Shown one piece after another: positions 48,574-57,492 of a stretch of DNA of 64,000 bases. A program made the translations under genes and the position numbers. Position 1 is the stretch's first letter; each line of letters opens with the position of its first letter. This stretch comes from Proteus terrae subsp. cibarius (lineage in GTDB: Bacteria; Pseudomonadota; Gammaproteobacteria; Enterobacterales; Enterobacteriaceae), in contig NZ_CP047349.1 in assembly GCF_011045835.1 (NCBI RefSeq), forward strand, positions 2,294,001-2,358,000, given 5' to 3'. The notes beneath the pieces are model-generated. The model saw only the letters and a list, made by a program, of their open reading frames with translations, did no database searches and was not told the DNA's origin.

Positions 48574-49230
48574 ATGTTAGTTAGAACTCTTATCGGTCTA
48601 TTTTCTTTTTTCTTTATGGTGAATGTAAGTGTCGCGAAATCACTCCCTGAAGAACTACAAGATTTCTTTGTCGCACTTCATCAACAAGGCGATAAAGTGA
48701 CTGTGACAGTTTTAACACCAGAAGATAAATGGCCAGTCTGCCACACACAAGAGATCCAACGTCATGCTGGTGCTCGTAATTGGGGGCGTCTTTCAATCCC
48801 AATTCAATGTGATAAACAACGTCGTTTTATTCAAGTTGATGTTAGCGTTAATGGTAAATATTTAATCGCAAAAAAAGACATCAGCCGTGATGACATGATT
48901 GAAACTTCTGTCGTTAGCATGACAACGGGTGAATTAGAAAAATTACCTTATGATGTATTACGCGATCCTGCATTAATTAAAAATGCGATCGCAATGCGAC
49001 AAATATCCGCAGGAAAACCTTTAACTTCGACAATGGTTCGTCGCCCTTGGGCTATTTTGGCGGGACAAACAGTCACTGTATTTGCGCAAGGCCCTCACTT
49101 TCAGATCCGTTATGAAGGCAAAGCCATAAACAATTCTGTCGCCAATGAAACTATTCGAGTAAGAGTTAAATCAGGCCAAATCGTCACTGGCGAAGCACTG
49201 GAAAACGGCTCTGTACGCATCCCTCTTTAA
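48574..49230 (+). CDS. flgA: P-ring assembly chaperone FlgA
   Basis: 218 residues from the ATG at 48574 (AAGGTGA upstream; the GTG at 48562 lies in that site). Signal peptide MLVRTLIGLFSFFFMVNVSV with cleavage near VAK. FlgA assists FlgI assembly in the periplasm. The C-terminal SAF domain contains RQISAGKPLTSTMVRRPWAI, AGQTVTVFAQG and IRVRVKSGQIVTGEAL. Unlike E. coli, where flgM follows closely, 465 bp with repeat DNA separate it from flgM. Confidence 0.96.
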   Translation: MLVRTLIGLFSFFFMVNVSVAKSLPEELQDFFVALHQQGDKVTVTVLTPEDKWPVCHTQEIQRHAGARNWGRLSIPIQCDKQRRFIQVDVSVNGKYLIAKKDISRDDMIETSVVSMTTGELEKLPYDVLRDPALIKNAIAMRQISAGKPLTSTMVRRPWAILAGQTVTVFAQGPHFQIRYEGKAINNSVANETIRVRVKSGQIVTGEALENGSVRIPL

Positions 49231-49382
49231 TAGATTAAAAAGCTGATAAGCAGAATAAGCCTAAATTGAATTGCTTGTTACCCGTTTCAGTTATGGCAAG
49301 CCGAGGTAAACTCTCTTGCGCTACATTTTTCACTCTAAATAATTAAAGCTGTAGTTAGACAATAATTTAAAACATCGCATAT

Positions 49383-49569
49383 AGATACTCTAAATAATTC
49401 AAATTGTAGCTAGGCGACAAATAAACGAATCGCTAGGAGCATACATAAGTATGTGACTAGTGCGAGTGAATGCGGTCAACACCGCTACGGCTTGAAGTAT
49501 GACGAGTAGTGTGACTAGTGCGAGTGAGTGTTGCCAACAACGCTACAACTTAAAGTATGACGAGTATGA
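49383..49569. repeat. Palindromic intergenic repeat, copy 2, with duplicated 58-bp right arm
   Basis: The left end (TACTCTAAATAATTCAAA, GCTAGGCGACAA) matches the copy at 5554-5682. The right arm occurs twice in tandem with a 58-bp period: units start at 49453 and 49511 with GTGACTAGTGCGAGTGA and end with AAGTATGACGAGTA. The second unit differs at several bases, so the duplication is not very recent or arose from two different copies. Confidence 0.8.
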
Positions 49570-49579
49570 CGACTAAGAT

Positions 49580-49606
49580 TAAAGTTTTTGATTTCATAGC
49601 CGATAT
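49580..49606 (+). promoter_or_regulatory. Sigma28 promoter of flgMN
   Basis: TAAA, 15 bases, then GCCGATAT (seven of eight -10 bases), 90 bp upstream of flgM. It follows the repeat element by about ten bases. Confidence 0.8.
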
Positions 49607-49695
49607 AAAGAAACAAGATGATAGGCGAAAACACATAGGTTGTTTTACAATGGCTTCATCTGACTATTAATTGATGCCTAACAAAGGATTTCCCT

Positions 49696-49995
49696 ATGAG
49701 TATTGAACGCGCGAATCCACTGCTTCCGATTAATGCAATTGCACAACGTAACCCGGGTGAAGTCACTCAGGGCTCACGTAAATCGGGAACAACTGAACAA
49801 AAAACTGCAACAGGCGACACTTCTGTAAAACTGAGTGAAGCGCAGAAAAAACTTGTTCAACCTGGAAATAAAGACATTGACGTTGAGAAAGTTGCTCGCT
49901 TAAAAGAAGCAATTGCCAACGGAACATTAACCATGGACAGCGGTAAAATTGCGGACGCTCTTTTCCGTGAAGCTGCTGAAAGCATAACTCAATAA
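49696..49995 (+). CDS. flgM: Anti-sigma28 factor FlgM
   Basis: 99 residues. FlgM binds FliA and is exported through the finished hook-basal body, releasing sigma28. The disordered N-terminal half is rich in G, T, S and K. The C-terminal FliA-binding helices are conserved (VKLSEAQKKLVQPG; DIDVEKVARLKEAIANGTLT; IADALFREAAES). AAAGGA lies 8 bases before the ATG. Followed after 7 bp by flgN. Confidence 0.97.
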   Translation: MSIERANPLLPINAIAQRNPGEVTQGSRKSGTTEQKTATGDTSVKLSEAQKKLVQPGNKDIDVEKVARLKEAIANGTLTMDSGKIADALFREAAESITQ

Positions 49996-50002
49996 TATTT
50001 TA

Positions 50003-50449
50003 ATGATTATGATGGAAGAACTCCGCCAGACTTTAGATCTTCAATTATCACAGCTTAATACCATTGCGGGTATTTTACGTGCTGAACAACAGTTATTATG
50101 CGCAGGTAATATTGATATCAATGCCCTGCACGAAGTAACTGAACAGAAGAATTTTGTCTTGTCGGCTTTAGGTCATACAGACCAACAGCGTCATACGCTA
50201 AGCCTACAAGCCGGTGTAGAAAAACCTTATGAAGGGTTGCCGTTCTTATCTGATTTATGGACACAGATAATAGACGTTACGGCGGAGTTAAAATATCTGA
50301 ATCAACATAACGGATTACTGCTCGATCAACATATCGCTCGTAATAGTGATGCTATCCGTTTTTTGCAGAAGAACCACAGCCCAACCCTTTATGGTTCTGA
50401 TGGGCAAGCACAGCGTTCAACACTGGCTGGGCGTAAAATTCAGGTTTAG
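50003..50449 (+). CDS. flgN: Flagellar export chaperone FlgN
   Basis: 148 residues from the first of three nearby ATGs (50003, 50009, 50012); no good ribosome site distinguishes them, and coupling to flgM is likely. FlgN carries FlgK and FlgL to the export gate. EVTEQKNFVLSALGH, then LNQHNGLLLDQHIARNSDAI and SPTLYGSDGQAQRS match E. coli FlgN. A perfect hairpin terminator follows 33 bp downstream. Confidence 0.95.
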   Translation: MIMMEELRQTLDLQLSQLNTIAGILRAEQQLLCAGNIDINALHEVTEQKNFVLSALGHTDQQRHTLSLQAGVEKPYEGLPFLSDLWTQIIDVTAELKYLNQHNGLLLDQHIARNSDAIRFLQKNHSPTLYGSDGQAQRSTLAGRKIQV

Positions 50450-50482
50450 GTTTTCTCAATAATTATCAGAATTCACACGATA

Positions 50483-50506
50483 CGCCATCAATATTGATGG
50501 CGTTTT
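50483..50506 (+). terminator. flgMN terminator
   Basis: CGCCATCAAT followed immediately by its complement ATTGATGGCG, a perfect 20-bp palindrome, then TTTT. Confidence 0.85.
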
Positions 50507-50726
50507 GCGTTACGGGTAAAACGAAAATGCCACTTACTTTAACGCCACCAACCGATCACACTGTGCTGTTATTTATCTCATCCTTGTGACACTTCTCTTA
50601 TCTAAAATAGATATCACTAAGCTATCTATTTCTTGATGAGCTGACTTCTCTCTTTGTTGTGAGTAAAAAGCTAACACGACTCCGACTCTCTACCCCATCA
50701 CATCTTTCTATTTTATAAATATAAAA
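50507..50726. other. Gap between flgN and flhA without flhE
   Basis: The intergenic region 50450-50781 lies between convergent flgN and flhA and has a terminator at each end. In E. coli and Salmonella flhE follows flhA; no frame of about 130 codons with a signal peptide is present here on the minus strand. Confidence 0.7.
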
Positions 50727-50750
50727 AAGGCCACTTAATAAAGTGGCCTT
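50727..50750 (-). terminator. flhBA terminator
   Basis: On the minus strand AAGGCCACTT and AAGTGGCCTT form a perfect 10-bp stem with a 4-base loop, then TTTTATATTT. It lies 32 bp after the flhA stop. Confidence 0.92.
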
Positions 50751-50781
50751 GGCTTTAATAACAGTTGATCAGTGAGAATGA

Positions 50782-52872
50782 TTAATGAGGTTGTCCACCA
50801 ATCATCGATGTCATACGAATGCGACGACCTTCACTAACTTCCATATTCGACAACACGGCTAATTGTGGCAGGCTACGACGTAAGAAACGTGACAATAATG
50901 AACGCAACGCATGATTCACTAGCAATACTGGAGCACCACCAGACATCTCTTGGTGACGCACTGCATCTGCTGCTTGTTGTTCGATATTCTCAGCCAGCCC
51001 CGGCTCTAAACCACCGCCACTTTGCATTGCTTGAACAAGAATACGCTCTAAGCTGGCATCTAAGCCAATGACTTGGATTTCATCTTGATCACCAAACCAG
51101 TGTTGTGTGATCGCACGGCGAAGTGCAACACGAACAACGGCTGTTAATTCAGCTGGATCTTTCTGCTCTGGTGCGTGCTCTGCTAAAGCTTCTAATATGG
51201 TTCTCATATCACGAATAGGCACTTGTTCAGACAGCAGATTTTGCAATACTTTGTGCAACACTGTAAGCGAAAGCATATCTGGGATCATATTTTCTGTCAT
51301 TTTAGGGAGCTCTTTACTCACCCGATCAAACAACATTTGTGCTTCTTGACGACCAAATAATTCTGATGAGTATTTCGCTAATGCATGGTTAAAGTGCGTT
51401 GCAATAACAGTACTAGCAGCGACAACGGTATAGCCTTGAACCTGTGCTTGCTCTCTTAAGCTGTCATCAATCCAAACTGCCGGTAAACCAAATGCAGGCT
51501 CTTGAGTAATATCACCCTCTAAAGAGCCAACGGCATTACCCGGGTTGATTGCTAACCAACGACCTGGATGCGCTTCACCGTGACCAATTTCAACCCCTTT
51601 CATTAGAATGCGATAAGAAGAAGGTCTTAACTCCATATTGTCTCGAATATGAACAACAGGAGGAAGATATCCCGTTTCCTGAGCAAACTTTTTACGAATA
51701 CCACTAATTCGGCCTAATAACTCACCATTTTGGCGGTTATCTACCATTGGAATTAAGCGATACCCTACTTCCATAGCTAATGGATCTTCAAGTTGTACAT
51801 CTTCCCATGAAGCTTCAACAACACGGTTTTGTTTTTCAACTTCTTCCATCTCTTTTTGTTGTTGCACTTCAGGATTGGCGTTACGGCGTAAGATATACCA
51901 ACCTAATCCACCTAATGCTGCGGTGAAGAAAAGAAAAACAAAGTTAGGCATTCCCGGCACTAAACCTAACAGACCAAGTACGCCTGCGGTTAACAGTAGA
52001 ACACGAGGATTGTCAAACAGTTGGGTAACCATTTGTTGCCCAACGTCTTCATCTGTTGCAACACGAGTAACGATAACACCCGCTGCTGTTGAGATAATCA
52101 ATGCAGGAATTTGCGCAACCAGACCATCACCAATGGTTAAAAGGGTATAAGTTGTTGCGGCATCGTTTAATGCCATTCCGTGTTGAGCGACACCGACGAT
52201 AAGGCCACCTACCACGTTAATCACAAGGATCATTAAGCCAGCGATGGCATCACCACGAACGAACTTACTCGCACCATCCATTGAACCGTAAAAGTCGGAT
52301 TCTAATGAAACTTCTTTACGGCGTTTTTTAGCTTCATCTTCGCTGATAATACCAGCATTCAGGTCAGCATCGATTGCCATCTGTTTACCTGGCATTCCAT
52401 CTAACACAAAACGCGCACCGACTTCAGCAATACGTCCCGCACCCTTGGTGATAACCATAAAGTTAATCAAAATAAGGATGATAAAGACCACAATACCGAT
52501 AGCAAAGTTACCGCCAACAAGGAAATGGCCAAAGGCCTCAACAACGCGCCCTGCCGCTTCTGGTCCTGTATGTCCTTCCATTAAGATAATACGTGTTGAA
52601 GCAACGTTTAATGATAAACGTAACAACGTGGTAAATAGCAAAATAGTGGGAAAAGCAGCAAAGTCCAAAGTACGTCGAGTGAACATTGCAACCAACAGCA
52701 CCATGATGGAGAGTGCGATATTAAAGGTAAATAATAAATCCAATAGAAAAGGTGGCAATGGCAATACCATCATTGACAGTATCAACAAGATAAGCACTGG
52801 CCCAGCCAGTATCTGCCACTGAGAACTTTTCCAATTTCCCGGCAAGCGGAGTAATGAGGCCAAATTAGCCAT
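50782..52872 (-). CDS. flhA: Flagellar export gate protein FlhA
   Basis: 696 residues from the ATG at 52872 (MANLASLLRLPGNWKSSQWQ, matching E. coli; GGAGAAG upstream), overlapping flhB by 8 bp. FlhA is the nonameric, proton-driven export gate. Eight membrane helices fill the first half, with the conserved FHIPEP region (TRRTLDFAAFPTILLFTTLL, GKQMAIDADLNAG). The C-terminal cytoplasmic ring binds chaperones (EVGYRLIPMVD, IRDNMELRPSSYRILMKGVE, LVNHALRSLLSRFLRRSLPQ). Confidence 0.98.
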   Translation of the reverse strand: MANLASLLRLPGNWKSSQWQILAGPVLILLILSMMVLPLPPFLLDLLFTFNIALSIMVLLVAMFTRRTLDFAAFPTILLFTTLLRLSLNVASTRIILMEGHTGPEAAGRVVEAFGHFLVGGNFAIGIVVFIILILINFMVITKGAGRIAEVGARFVLDGMPGKQMAIDADLNAGIISEDEAKKRRKEVSLESDFYGSMDGASKFVRGDAIAGLMILVINVVGGLIVGVAQHGMALNDAATTYTLLTIGDGLVAQIPALIISTAAGVIVTRVATDEDVGQQMVTQLFDNPRVLLLTAGVLGLLGLVPGMPNFVFLFFTAALGGLGWYILRRNANPEVQQQKEMEEVEKQNRVVEASWEDVQLEDPLAMEVGYRLIPMVDNRQNGELLGRISGIRKKFAQETGYLPPVVHIRDNMELRPSSYRILMKGVEIGHGEAHPGRWLAINPGNAVGSLEGDITQEPAFGLPAVWIDDSLREQAQVQGYTVVAASTVIATHFNHALAKYSSELFGRQEAQMLFDRVSKELPKMTENMIPDMLSLTVLHKVLQNLLSEQVPIRDMRTILEALAEHAPEQKDPAELTAVVRVALRRAITQHWFGDQDEIQVIGLDASLERILVQAMQSGGGLEPGLAENIEQQAADAVRHQEMSGGAPVLLVNHALRSLLSRFLRRSLPQLAVLSNMEVSEGRRIRMTSMIGGQPH

Positions 52873-54013
52873 GACGATTATCTTCTCCAGCAAAGTCCAG
52901 TGCGGGAGGCACTGGCAAGTTCATAGGTTGTTTAGGTTTTAAACCACCTTCGGTTTTCCATCGTTTCAGTTGATAAACCCATGCAAGTACCTCTGCAACC
53001 GCAGCATAGAGGGTTGAAGGTATTGCATGGCCTATTTCACTGTGACGATATAACGCCCTAGCAAGCGGTGGTGCTTCTAGAAGCGGAATTCGATTTTCTG
53101 CACCAATCTCTTTAATTTTTAACGCAATAGCCCCTGCACCTTTTGCTAAAACTTTAGGTGCAGTCATTTTGTCGTTATATTGCAGTGCAACAGCATAGTG
53201 TGTTGGGTTCGTAACAATAACGTCAGCTTTCGGTACATCCGCCATCATTCGACGGCGAGACATCGCATGTTGTTGCTGACGGATACGTGCTTTAAGTTGC
53301 GGATCACCCTCTTGCTGTTTAAATTCATCTTTAATTTCTTGGCGCGTCATGCGTAGCTTTTTCAAATGGCTACGAATTTGGAAAATAATGTCAAATGCCA
53401 CCATCGGGATCAGCATAAAAACAGTGATATAGACGGCGAAAATCAGTAGTTGCATCGCATTCGCTAGTGCACTCAGTGGTGGAAGCGTGATCAGATGAAG
53501 AATATCGTTCCAGTTGTGCCATAAAAAAACAGTTGCAGCGATCCCCACAAAGGTTGATTTCAGTATCGCTTTAAATAACTCGGCTAACGCATTCATTGAA
53601 AAAATGCGCTTTAACCCAGAAATAGGGTTCCATTTTTTCGGATCAAACTTAATGGATTTACTACTAAAGTTAATTCCGCCTAATAAGGCAGAGCCACCAA
53701 TTGCCACAAGTACTAAACCCAAAAACACCGGTGATAGCGCAAACACAGCTTGTTTAATCAAGCTACCAAATCGAGGGATCAGCAAATTCTCATTACCAAT
53801 AAGGTGATGATTAAACGTAAACCCTTCTGTTAACATGGCATATAGCCCACGAGTGATAAACCCACCACTCATCCACAGCAAACTCACACCACCCAAGACC
53901 ATTAATACGGACGATAGCTCTTTAGAACGGACAATTTGCCCATCCTTTTTGGCTTTTTCCCGTTTATGGGGTGTGGGGTCTTCTGTTTTTTCGAGATCGC
54001 TATCTTCAGCCAC
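52865..54013 (-). CDS. flhB: Flagellar export switch protein FlhB
   Basis: 382 residues from a GTG at 54013. FlhB controls substrate class. Four membrane helices are followed by the cytoplasmic domain with the autocleavage motif N-P-T-H in VIVTNPTHYAVALQY. SDLEKTEDPTPHKREKAKKD at the start, LKKLRMTRQEIKDEFKQQEG and APPLARALYRHSEIGHAIPS are canonical. It starts an operon with flhA; a 423-bp gap and a terminator separate it from cheZ. Confidence 0.98.
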   Translation of the reverse strand: MAEDSDLEKTEDPTPHKREKAKKDGQIVRSKELSSVLMVLGGVSLLWMSGGFITRGLYAMLTEGFTFNHHLIGNENLLIPRFGSLIKQAVFALSPVFLGLVLVAIGGSALLGGINFSSKSIKFDPKKWNPISGLKRIFSMNALAELFKAILKSTFVGIAATVFLWHNWNDILHLITLPPLSALANAMQLLIFAVYITVFMLIPMVAFDIIFQIRSHLKKLRMTRQEIKDEFKQQEGDPQLKARIRQQQHAMSRRRMMADVPKADVIVTNPTHYAVALQYNDKMTAPKVLAKGAGAIALKIKEIGAENRIPLLEAPPLARALYRHSEIGHAIPSTLYAAVAEVLAWVYQLKRWKTEGGLKPKQPMNLPVPPALDFAGEDNRHG

Positions 54014-54436
54014 AGTCTGTCCGATTTAGATATTGAGATTAAAAGCATGAATGAAATGACTCTAAGCATGACAAATTCAGAGGAAATTGATGGGCTGAAC
54101 AATCGCAAATTTACGGGGCTTTTTGGGCTATGACAGTATGCACTTAAAAAAACAACCCAATGATAAAAATGGAAATATAGGCAATATTGACGCTGATTAT
54201 AAGGAAATCAGCAAAACTCACAGCAAAATTGAGCAATTTTACTTTTGATGTTTATTTCGATAACTTCAAAAGCCGCTTAAAAAAAGCGGCTTACATTTTC
54301 TTCAATAGCGTGTGCTATTAAAGCATTATTACGTGATTTTTTATCCATAAAATACACCATCCTAAAAGAGCTGAGCATAGAGCGAATGCGTCCTGCATAT
54401 CTCAACGTCCTTATCGCCCTAAAACTCATTAGAAGG
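54014..54436. other. cheZ-flhB gap
   Basis: 423 bp. It holds the cheZ-side terminator (54270-54292) and, to its left, the flhB promoter region, probably FlhDC-dependent; half-site-like sequence (CTATATTTCCATT on the minus strand, near 54171) is present but no full box was settled. A 23-27 codon minus-strand frame (54284-54367) ends inside the terminator stem; see findings. Confidence 0.5.
54270..54292 (-). terminator. Chemotaxis operon terminator after cheZ
   Basis: On the minus strand AAGCCGCTT and AAGCGGCTT pair over a 5-base T loop, with TTTG after. It lies about 145 bp after the cheZ stop. Confidence 0.75.
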
Positions 54437-55093
54437 TTAGAAACCTAAACTTTCCAGTAAATCATCAACTTGATCTTGATTTTTGATCACACCAGCGTTG
54501 TTTTTATTAACCTGTGGACCATTTAATAAAGAGTCAGTCTCTTTCTTCACATTAGACTTTTCAAGTTGCTCTGGTGGCAGGTTTTCCATTAATACCATCA
54601 CGAGTTGTTTTTCAATTTCTTGAACAACACTCATCATGCGTTTAATTACCTGGCCGGTCAGATCTTGGAAATCCTGTGCCATCATAATTTCCAATAACTG
54701 ACTGTTAGTAAAAGCCGTACTCTCAGGGATATCCCGCAAATAATTGCGGGTATCGGTTACAAGAGAGCGTACATCTTTCAGCTCTTCTGGCTGTTCAAAC
54801 CATTGGTCCCAACGTTCAGTAAGCTTAGTCGCATCGGAACTTAACGCATCCTGTTTAGGTTGCGCAGCTTCGACACAGTTCAATGTACGCTCAGCTGCCT
54901 GAGCGGTCATTTGAGCAACATAGTCCAGTCGTTCCCTAGCGTCAGGGATGGCTTCTGCTGCTTCGGCTATTGCTTTATCCAATCCTAATTCTCGCAAACT
55001 GTCGCGTAACATCCGCGTCAATTGTCCGATCCGGCTGATAATATCAGATGTCATTTCAATATTATCTTTCGGCATAATTGGATTCCCACTCAT
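54437..55093 (-). CDS. cheZ: CheY phosphatase CheZ
   Basis: 218 residues. CheZ dephosphorylates CheY-P. The four-helix bundle carries the catalytic glutamine in [20 protein letters not shown]. The C-terminal CheY-binding helix is [21 protein letters not shown] precedes the ATG, 9 bp after cheY. Last gene of the operon. Confidence 0.97.
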   Translation of the reverse strand: MSGNPIMPKDNIEMTSDIISRIGQLTRMLRDSLRELGLDKAIAEAAEAIPDARERLDYVAQMTAQAAERTLNCVEAAQPKQDALSSDATKLTERWDQWFEQPEELKDVRSLVTDTRNYLRDIPESTAFTNSQLLEIMMAQDFQDLTGQVIKRMMSVVQEIEKQLVMVLMENLPPEQLEKSNVKKETDSLLNGPQVNKNNAGVIKNQDQVDDLLESLGF

Positions 55094-55102
55094 TGCGACT
55101 CC

Positions 55103-55492
55103 TTAGATGCCCAGTTTTTCAAAAATTTTATTTAGTTTTTCTTCAAGAATTGCTGCTGTAAAAGGTTTAACAACATATCCACTTGCACCAGCCTGCGCTG
55201 CTGCAATGATATTTTCTTTTTTAGCTTCAGCGGTCACCATTAACACTGGTGTTGCTGCAAGTCCCGCATCACTACGAATATTTTTAAGAAGCTCTAGACC
55301 ATCCATGTTTGGCATGTTCCAGTCTGTGATCACAAAATCAATTGCCGAATTGCGTAATTTAGCTAACGCGTCAGCACCATCTTCTGCTTCTTCTACATTC
55401 GTAAATCCTAATTCCTTTAGCAAATTACGAACTATGCGGCGCATTGTTGAAAAATCATCAACCACTAAAAATTTCAGATCCTTACTTGCCAT
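55103..55492 (-). CDS. cheY: Chemotaxis response regulator CheY
   Basis: 129 residues from the ATG at 55492 (AGGAG upstream), matching E. coli CheY in length and numbering; ATG 55507 adds five residues. CheY-P binds FliM to switch rotation. Acid pocket D12, D13; phospho-acceptor D57 in [13 protein letters not shown]; the switch threonine in [10 protein letters not shown] and lysine in VVKPFTA are all present. Confidence 0.98.
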   Translation of the reverse strand: MASKDLKFLVVDDFSTMRRIVRNLLKELGFTNVEEAEDGADALAKLRNSAIDFVITDWNMPNMDGLELLKNIRSDAGLAATPVLMVTAEAKKENIIAAAQAGASGYVVKPFTAAILEEKLNKIFEKLGI

Positions 55493-55550
55493 TGAAAACT
55501 CCTTCAAAATATATCGGCAAATTACTGTGTTGCTTTTAAACTGAACTTAA

Positions 55551-56603
55551 TCAGATACGCAATGATTGTGTGCTACTGATTTTCATCAGTACTGCTTTAC
55601 TCATTGCGCTTATGCTTTTCACTTCGTCTACTGCGCCTAATTCAACTGCAGCGCGAGGCATACCAAAGACGACACAACTCGCTTCATCTTGTGCAAAGGT
55701 ATAACTACCAGCACGACGCATTTCTAATAAACCTGCAGCACCGTCACTTCCCATTCCGGTTAAAATCACACCGATAGCATTACGTCCCGCATATTTTGCG
55801 ACTGACTTAAATAGCACATCGACAGAAGGACGATGACGGTTTACTGCAGGCTCTTTATTAATGTGGATCTGATAGTTAGCACCATTACGACGAAGCTCCA
55901 TGTGATAATCACCTGGCGCAATATAAGCATGCCCAGGCAATACACGTTCGCCGTCTTCTGCTTCTTTTACACTAATTTGGCATAAACGATTTAATCGTTC
56001 TGCAAATGAGTGTGTAAACCCTGCGGGCATATGTTGCGTAATTAATATCGCAGGGCTGGTAATAGGTAATGGTTCTAGAAAATTACGAATAGCCTCTGTG
56101 CCACCAGTTGATGCACCTACAGCAATCAACTTTTCACTCGAAATCATCGGTGTAAATGACAATGATTTAGAAGGCGGAGCCTGAACTTCACGTCGACTAA
56201 TTCGAGCAAGAGCTGCTGCACGAATTTTCTCAGCAATCAGTTCACTATAAGCCATCATACCTTCACGCAAACCAAGCTGTGGTTTTGTCACAAAATCAAC
56301 TGCACCCAGTTCTAACGCTTTTAACGTCACTTCTGAACCTTTTGCTGTTAATGATGAAACCATAACGACAGGCATTGGTCTTAATCGCATCAGTTTTTCC
56401 AAGAAATCAATACCATCCATACGTGGCATTTCAACGTCTAACGTTAATACCTGTGGGTTGTACTTTTTTATTAAGTCACGAGCCACTATAGGATCTGGTG
56501 CACAATCAACAACTTCCATATCGCTATGACTGTTGATGATTTCTCGCATGATTTGACGCATTAACGCCGAATCATCAACACAGAGTACCGTTATTTTATT
56601 CAT
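55551..56603 (-). CDS. cheB: Chemoreceptor methylesterase CheB
   Basis: 350 residues. CheB removes methyl groups from receptors when phosphorylated by CheA. Receiver domain with [10 protein letters not shown] and phospho-acceptor in [12 protein letters not shown]; esterase domain with catalytic Ser ([11 protein letters not shown]), His ([10 protein letters not shown]) and Asp (GMGSDGAAG). AAGGAGAGG precedes the ATG, which lies inside the cheR end (8-bp overlap). Confidence 0.98.
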   Translation of the reverse strand: MNKITVLCVDDSALMRQIMREIINSHSDMEVVDCAPDPIVARDLIKKYNPQVLTLDVEMPRMDGIDFLEKLMRLRPMPVVMVSSLTAKGSEVTLKALELGAVDFVTKPQLGLREGMMAYSELIAEKIRAAALARISRREVQAPPSKSLSFTPMISSEKLIAVGASTGGTEAIRNFLEPLPITSPAILITQHMPAGFTHSFAERLNRLCQISVKEAEDGERVLPGHAYIAPGDYHMELRRNGANYQIHINKEPAVNRHRPSVDVLFKSVAKYAGRNAIGVILTGMGSDGAAGLLEMRRAGSYTFAQDEASCVVFGMPRAAVELGAVDEVKSISAMSKAVLMKISSTQSLRI

Positions 56604-57486
56604 AACCTCTCCTTGCTGGTGTCAGCCCGTAAACGGTATGCCCATGCAAGTAGAAATCCTTGCTAAGCTGGCTTACATTCTCAGAATGTCCAACAAACAG
56701 CATTCCGTCTGGCTTAAGTAATGAGGTAAAGCGGTTAAGTAAGTTTTGTTGTGTCGCTTTGTCAAAATAAATCATGACATTACGACAAAAAATTGCATCA
56801 AAACTACCTTCTAGATCCCATTGCTTATCGAGTAAATTCAAATACTGAAAAGAGACCATCTCGCTAATTTGCTGTCTAATTTTCACGTATCCTTCAAAAT
56901 CGCCGACACCTTTGAGAAAATATTTTTTCAAATATTCATCATTTAAAGTTTTAAGCTCTTCCTGTCGGTAAACACCTTTTCGTGCTTTATCCAACACATT
57001 AGTATCGATATCGCTGGCAATAATTTTGGTTTTATAAGGGTTATTCCCAAAAACATCGCGTAAAGTCATCGCAATTGAATAAGGTTCTTCTCCAGTAGAT
57101 GCTGCTGCACACCATACTCGGTAGACTCCTCCTGCCCTTTTTCTGGCATGTTTTGCCAAAATAGGAAAATGATGCGCTTCCCTGAAAAATGCGGTGAGAT
57201 TGGTTGTTAAAGCATTTACAAACTCTTGCCATTCAGGGTTGCGTATATCACTTTTAAGAAACGCAAGATAGTCACCAAAGTTATTCATCCGTAATTCACG
57301 TAACCTCCTAGTGAGACGGTTATAAACCATCTCCCTTTTGTTGTTAGTCAGCACAATACCTGCCTTTTGATAAATCAATTGGCATATAGATTGGAACTGA
57401 TCATCGGACAACATGAACCGTTGGGTAAAAATATCCAACGGTTGAGCAGCGATATCTGATAAGACTTCAGTAACATTACGTTTCAT
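56596..57486 (-). CDS. cheR: Chemoreceptor methyltransferase CheR
   Basis: 296 residues. CheR methylates receptor glutamates with S-adenosylmethionine. N-terminal helical domain ([20 protein letters not shown]), SAM-binding motif ([19 protein letters not shown]), [20 protein letters not shown] and [14 protein letters not shown] are typical. It should dock on the NWETF tail found on the receptor encoded at 59199-60905. Confidence 0.98.
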   Translation of the reverse strand: MKRNVTEVLSDIAAQPLDIFTQRFMLSDDQFQSICQLIYQKAGIVLTNNKREMVYNRLTRRLRELRMNNFGDYLAFLKSDIRNPEWQEFVNALTTNLTAFFREAHHFPILAKHARKRAGGVYRVWCAAASTGEEPYSIAMTLRDVFGNNPYKTKIIASDIDTNVLDKARKGVYRQEELKTLNDEYLKKYFLKGVGDFEGYVKIRQQISEMVSFQYLNLLDKQWDLEGSFDAIFCRNVMIYFDKATQQNLLNRFTSLLKPDGMLFVGHSENVSQLSKDFYLHGHTVYGLTPARRGYE

Positions 57487-57492
57487 TGTTTT

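Larger units (their letters stand above)
49231..49695. other. flgA-flgM gap filled by palindromic repeats
   Basis: 465 bp. From left: some 100 bp of plain sequence with no T-rich terminator, a degenerate left-end fragment of the repeat (about 49331-49360, TCTAAATAATTAAAGCTGTA), the full repeat with tandem right arm (49383-49569), and the sigma28 promoter of flgM (49580-49606). No coding frame is present. Confidence 0.7.

Noticed and set aside
52445..52822. 125-codon plus-strand frame opposite flhA
   Set aside because: Antisense shadow of membrane-helix codons; flhA is certain on the other strand.
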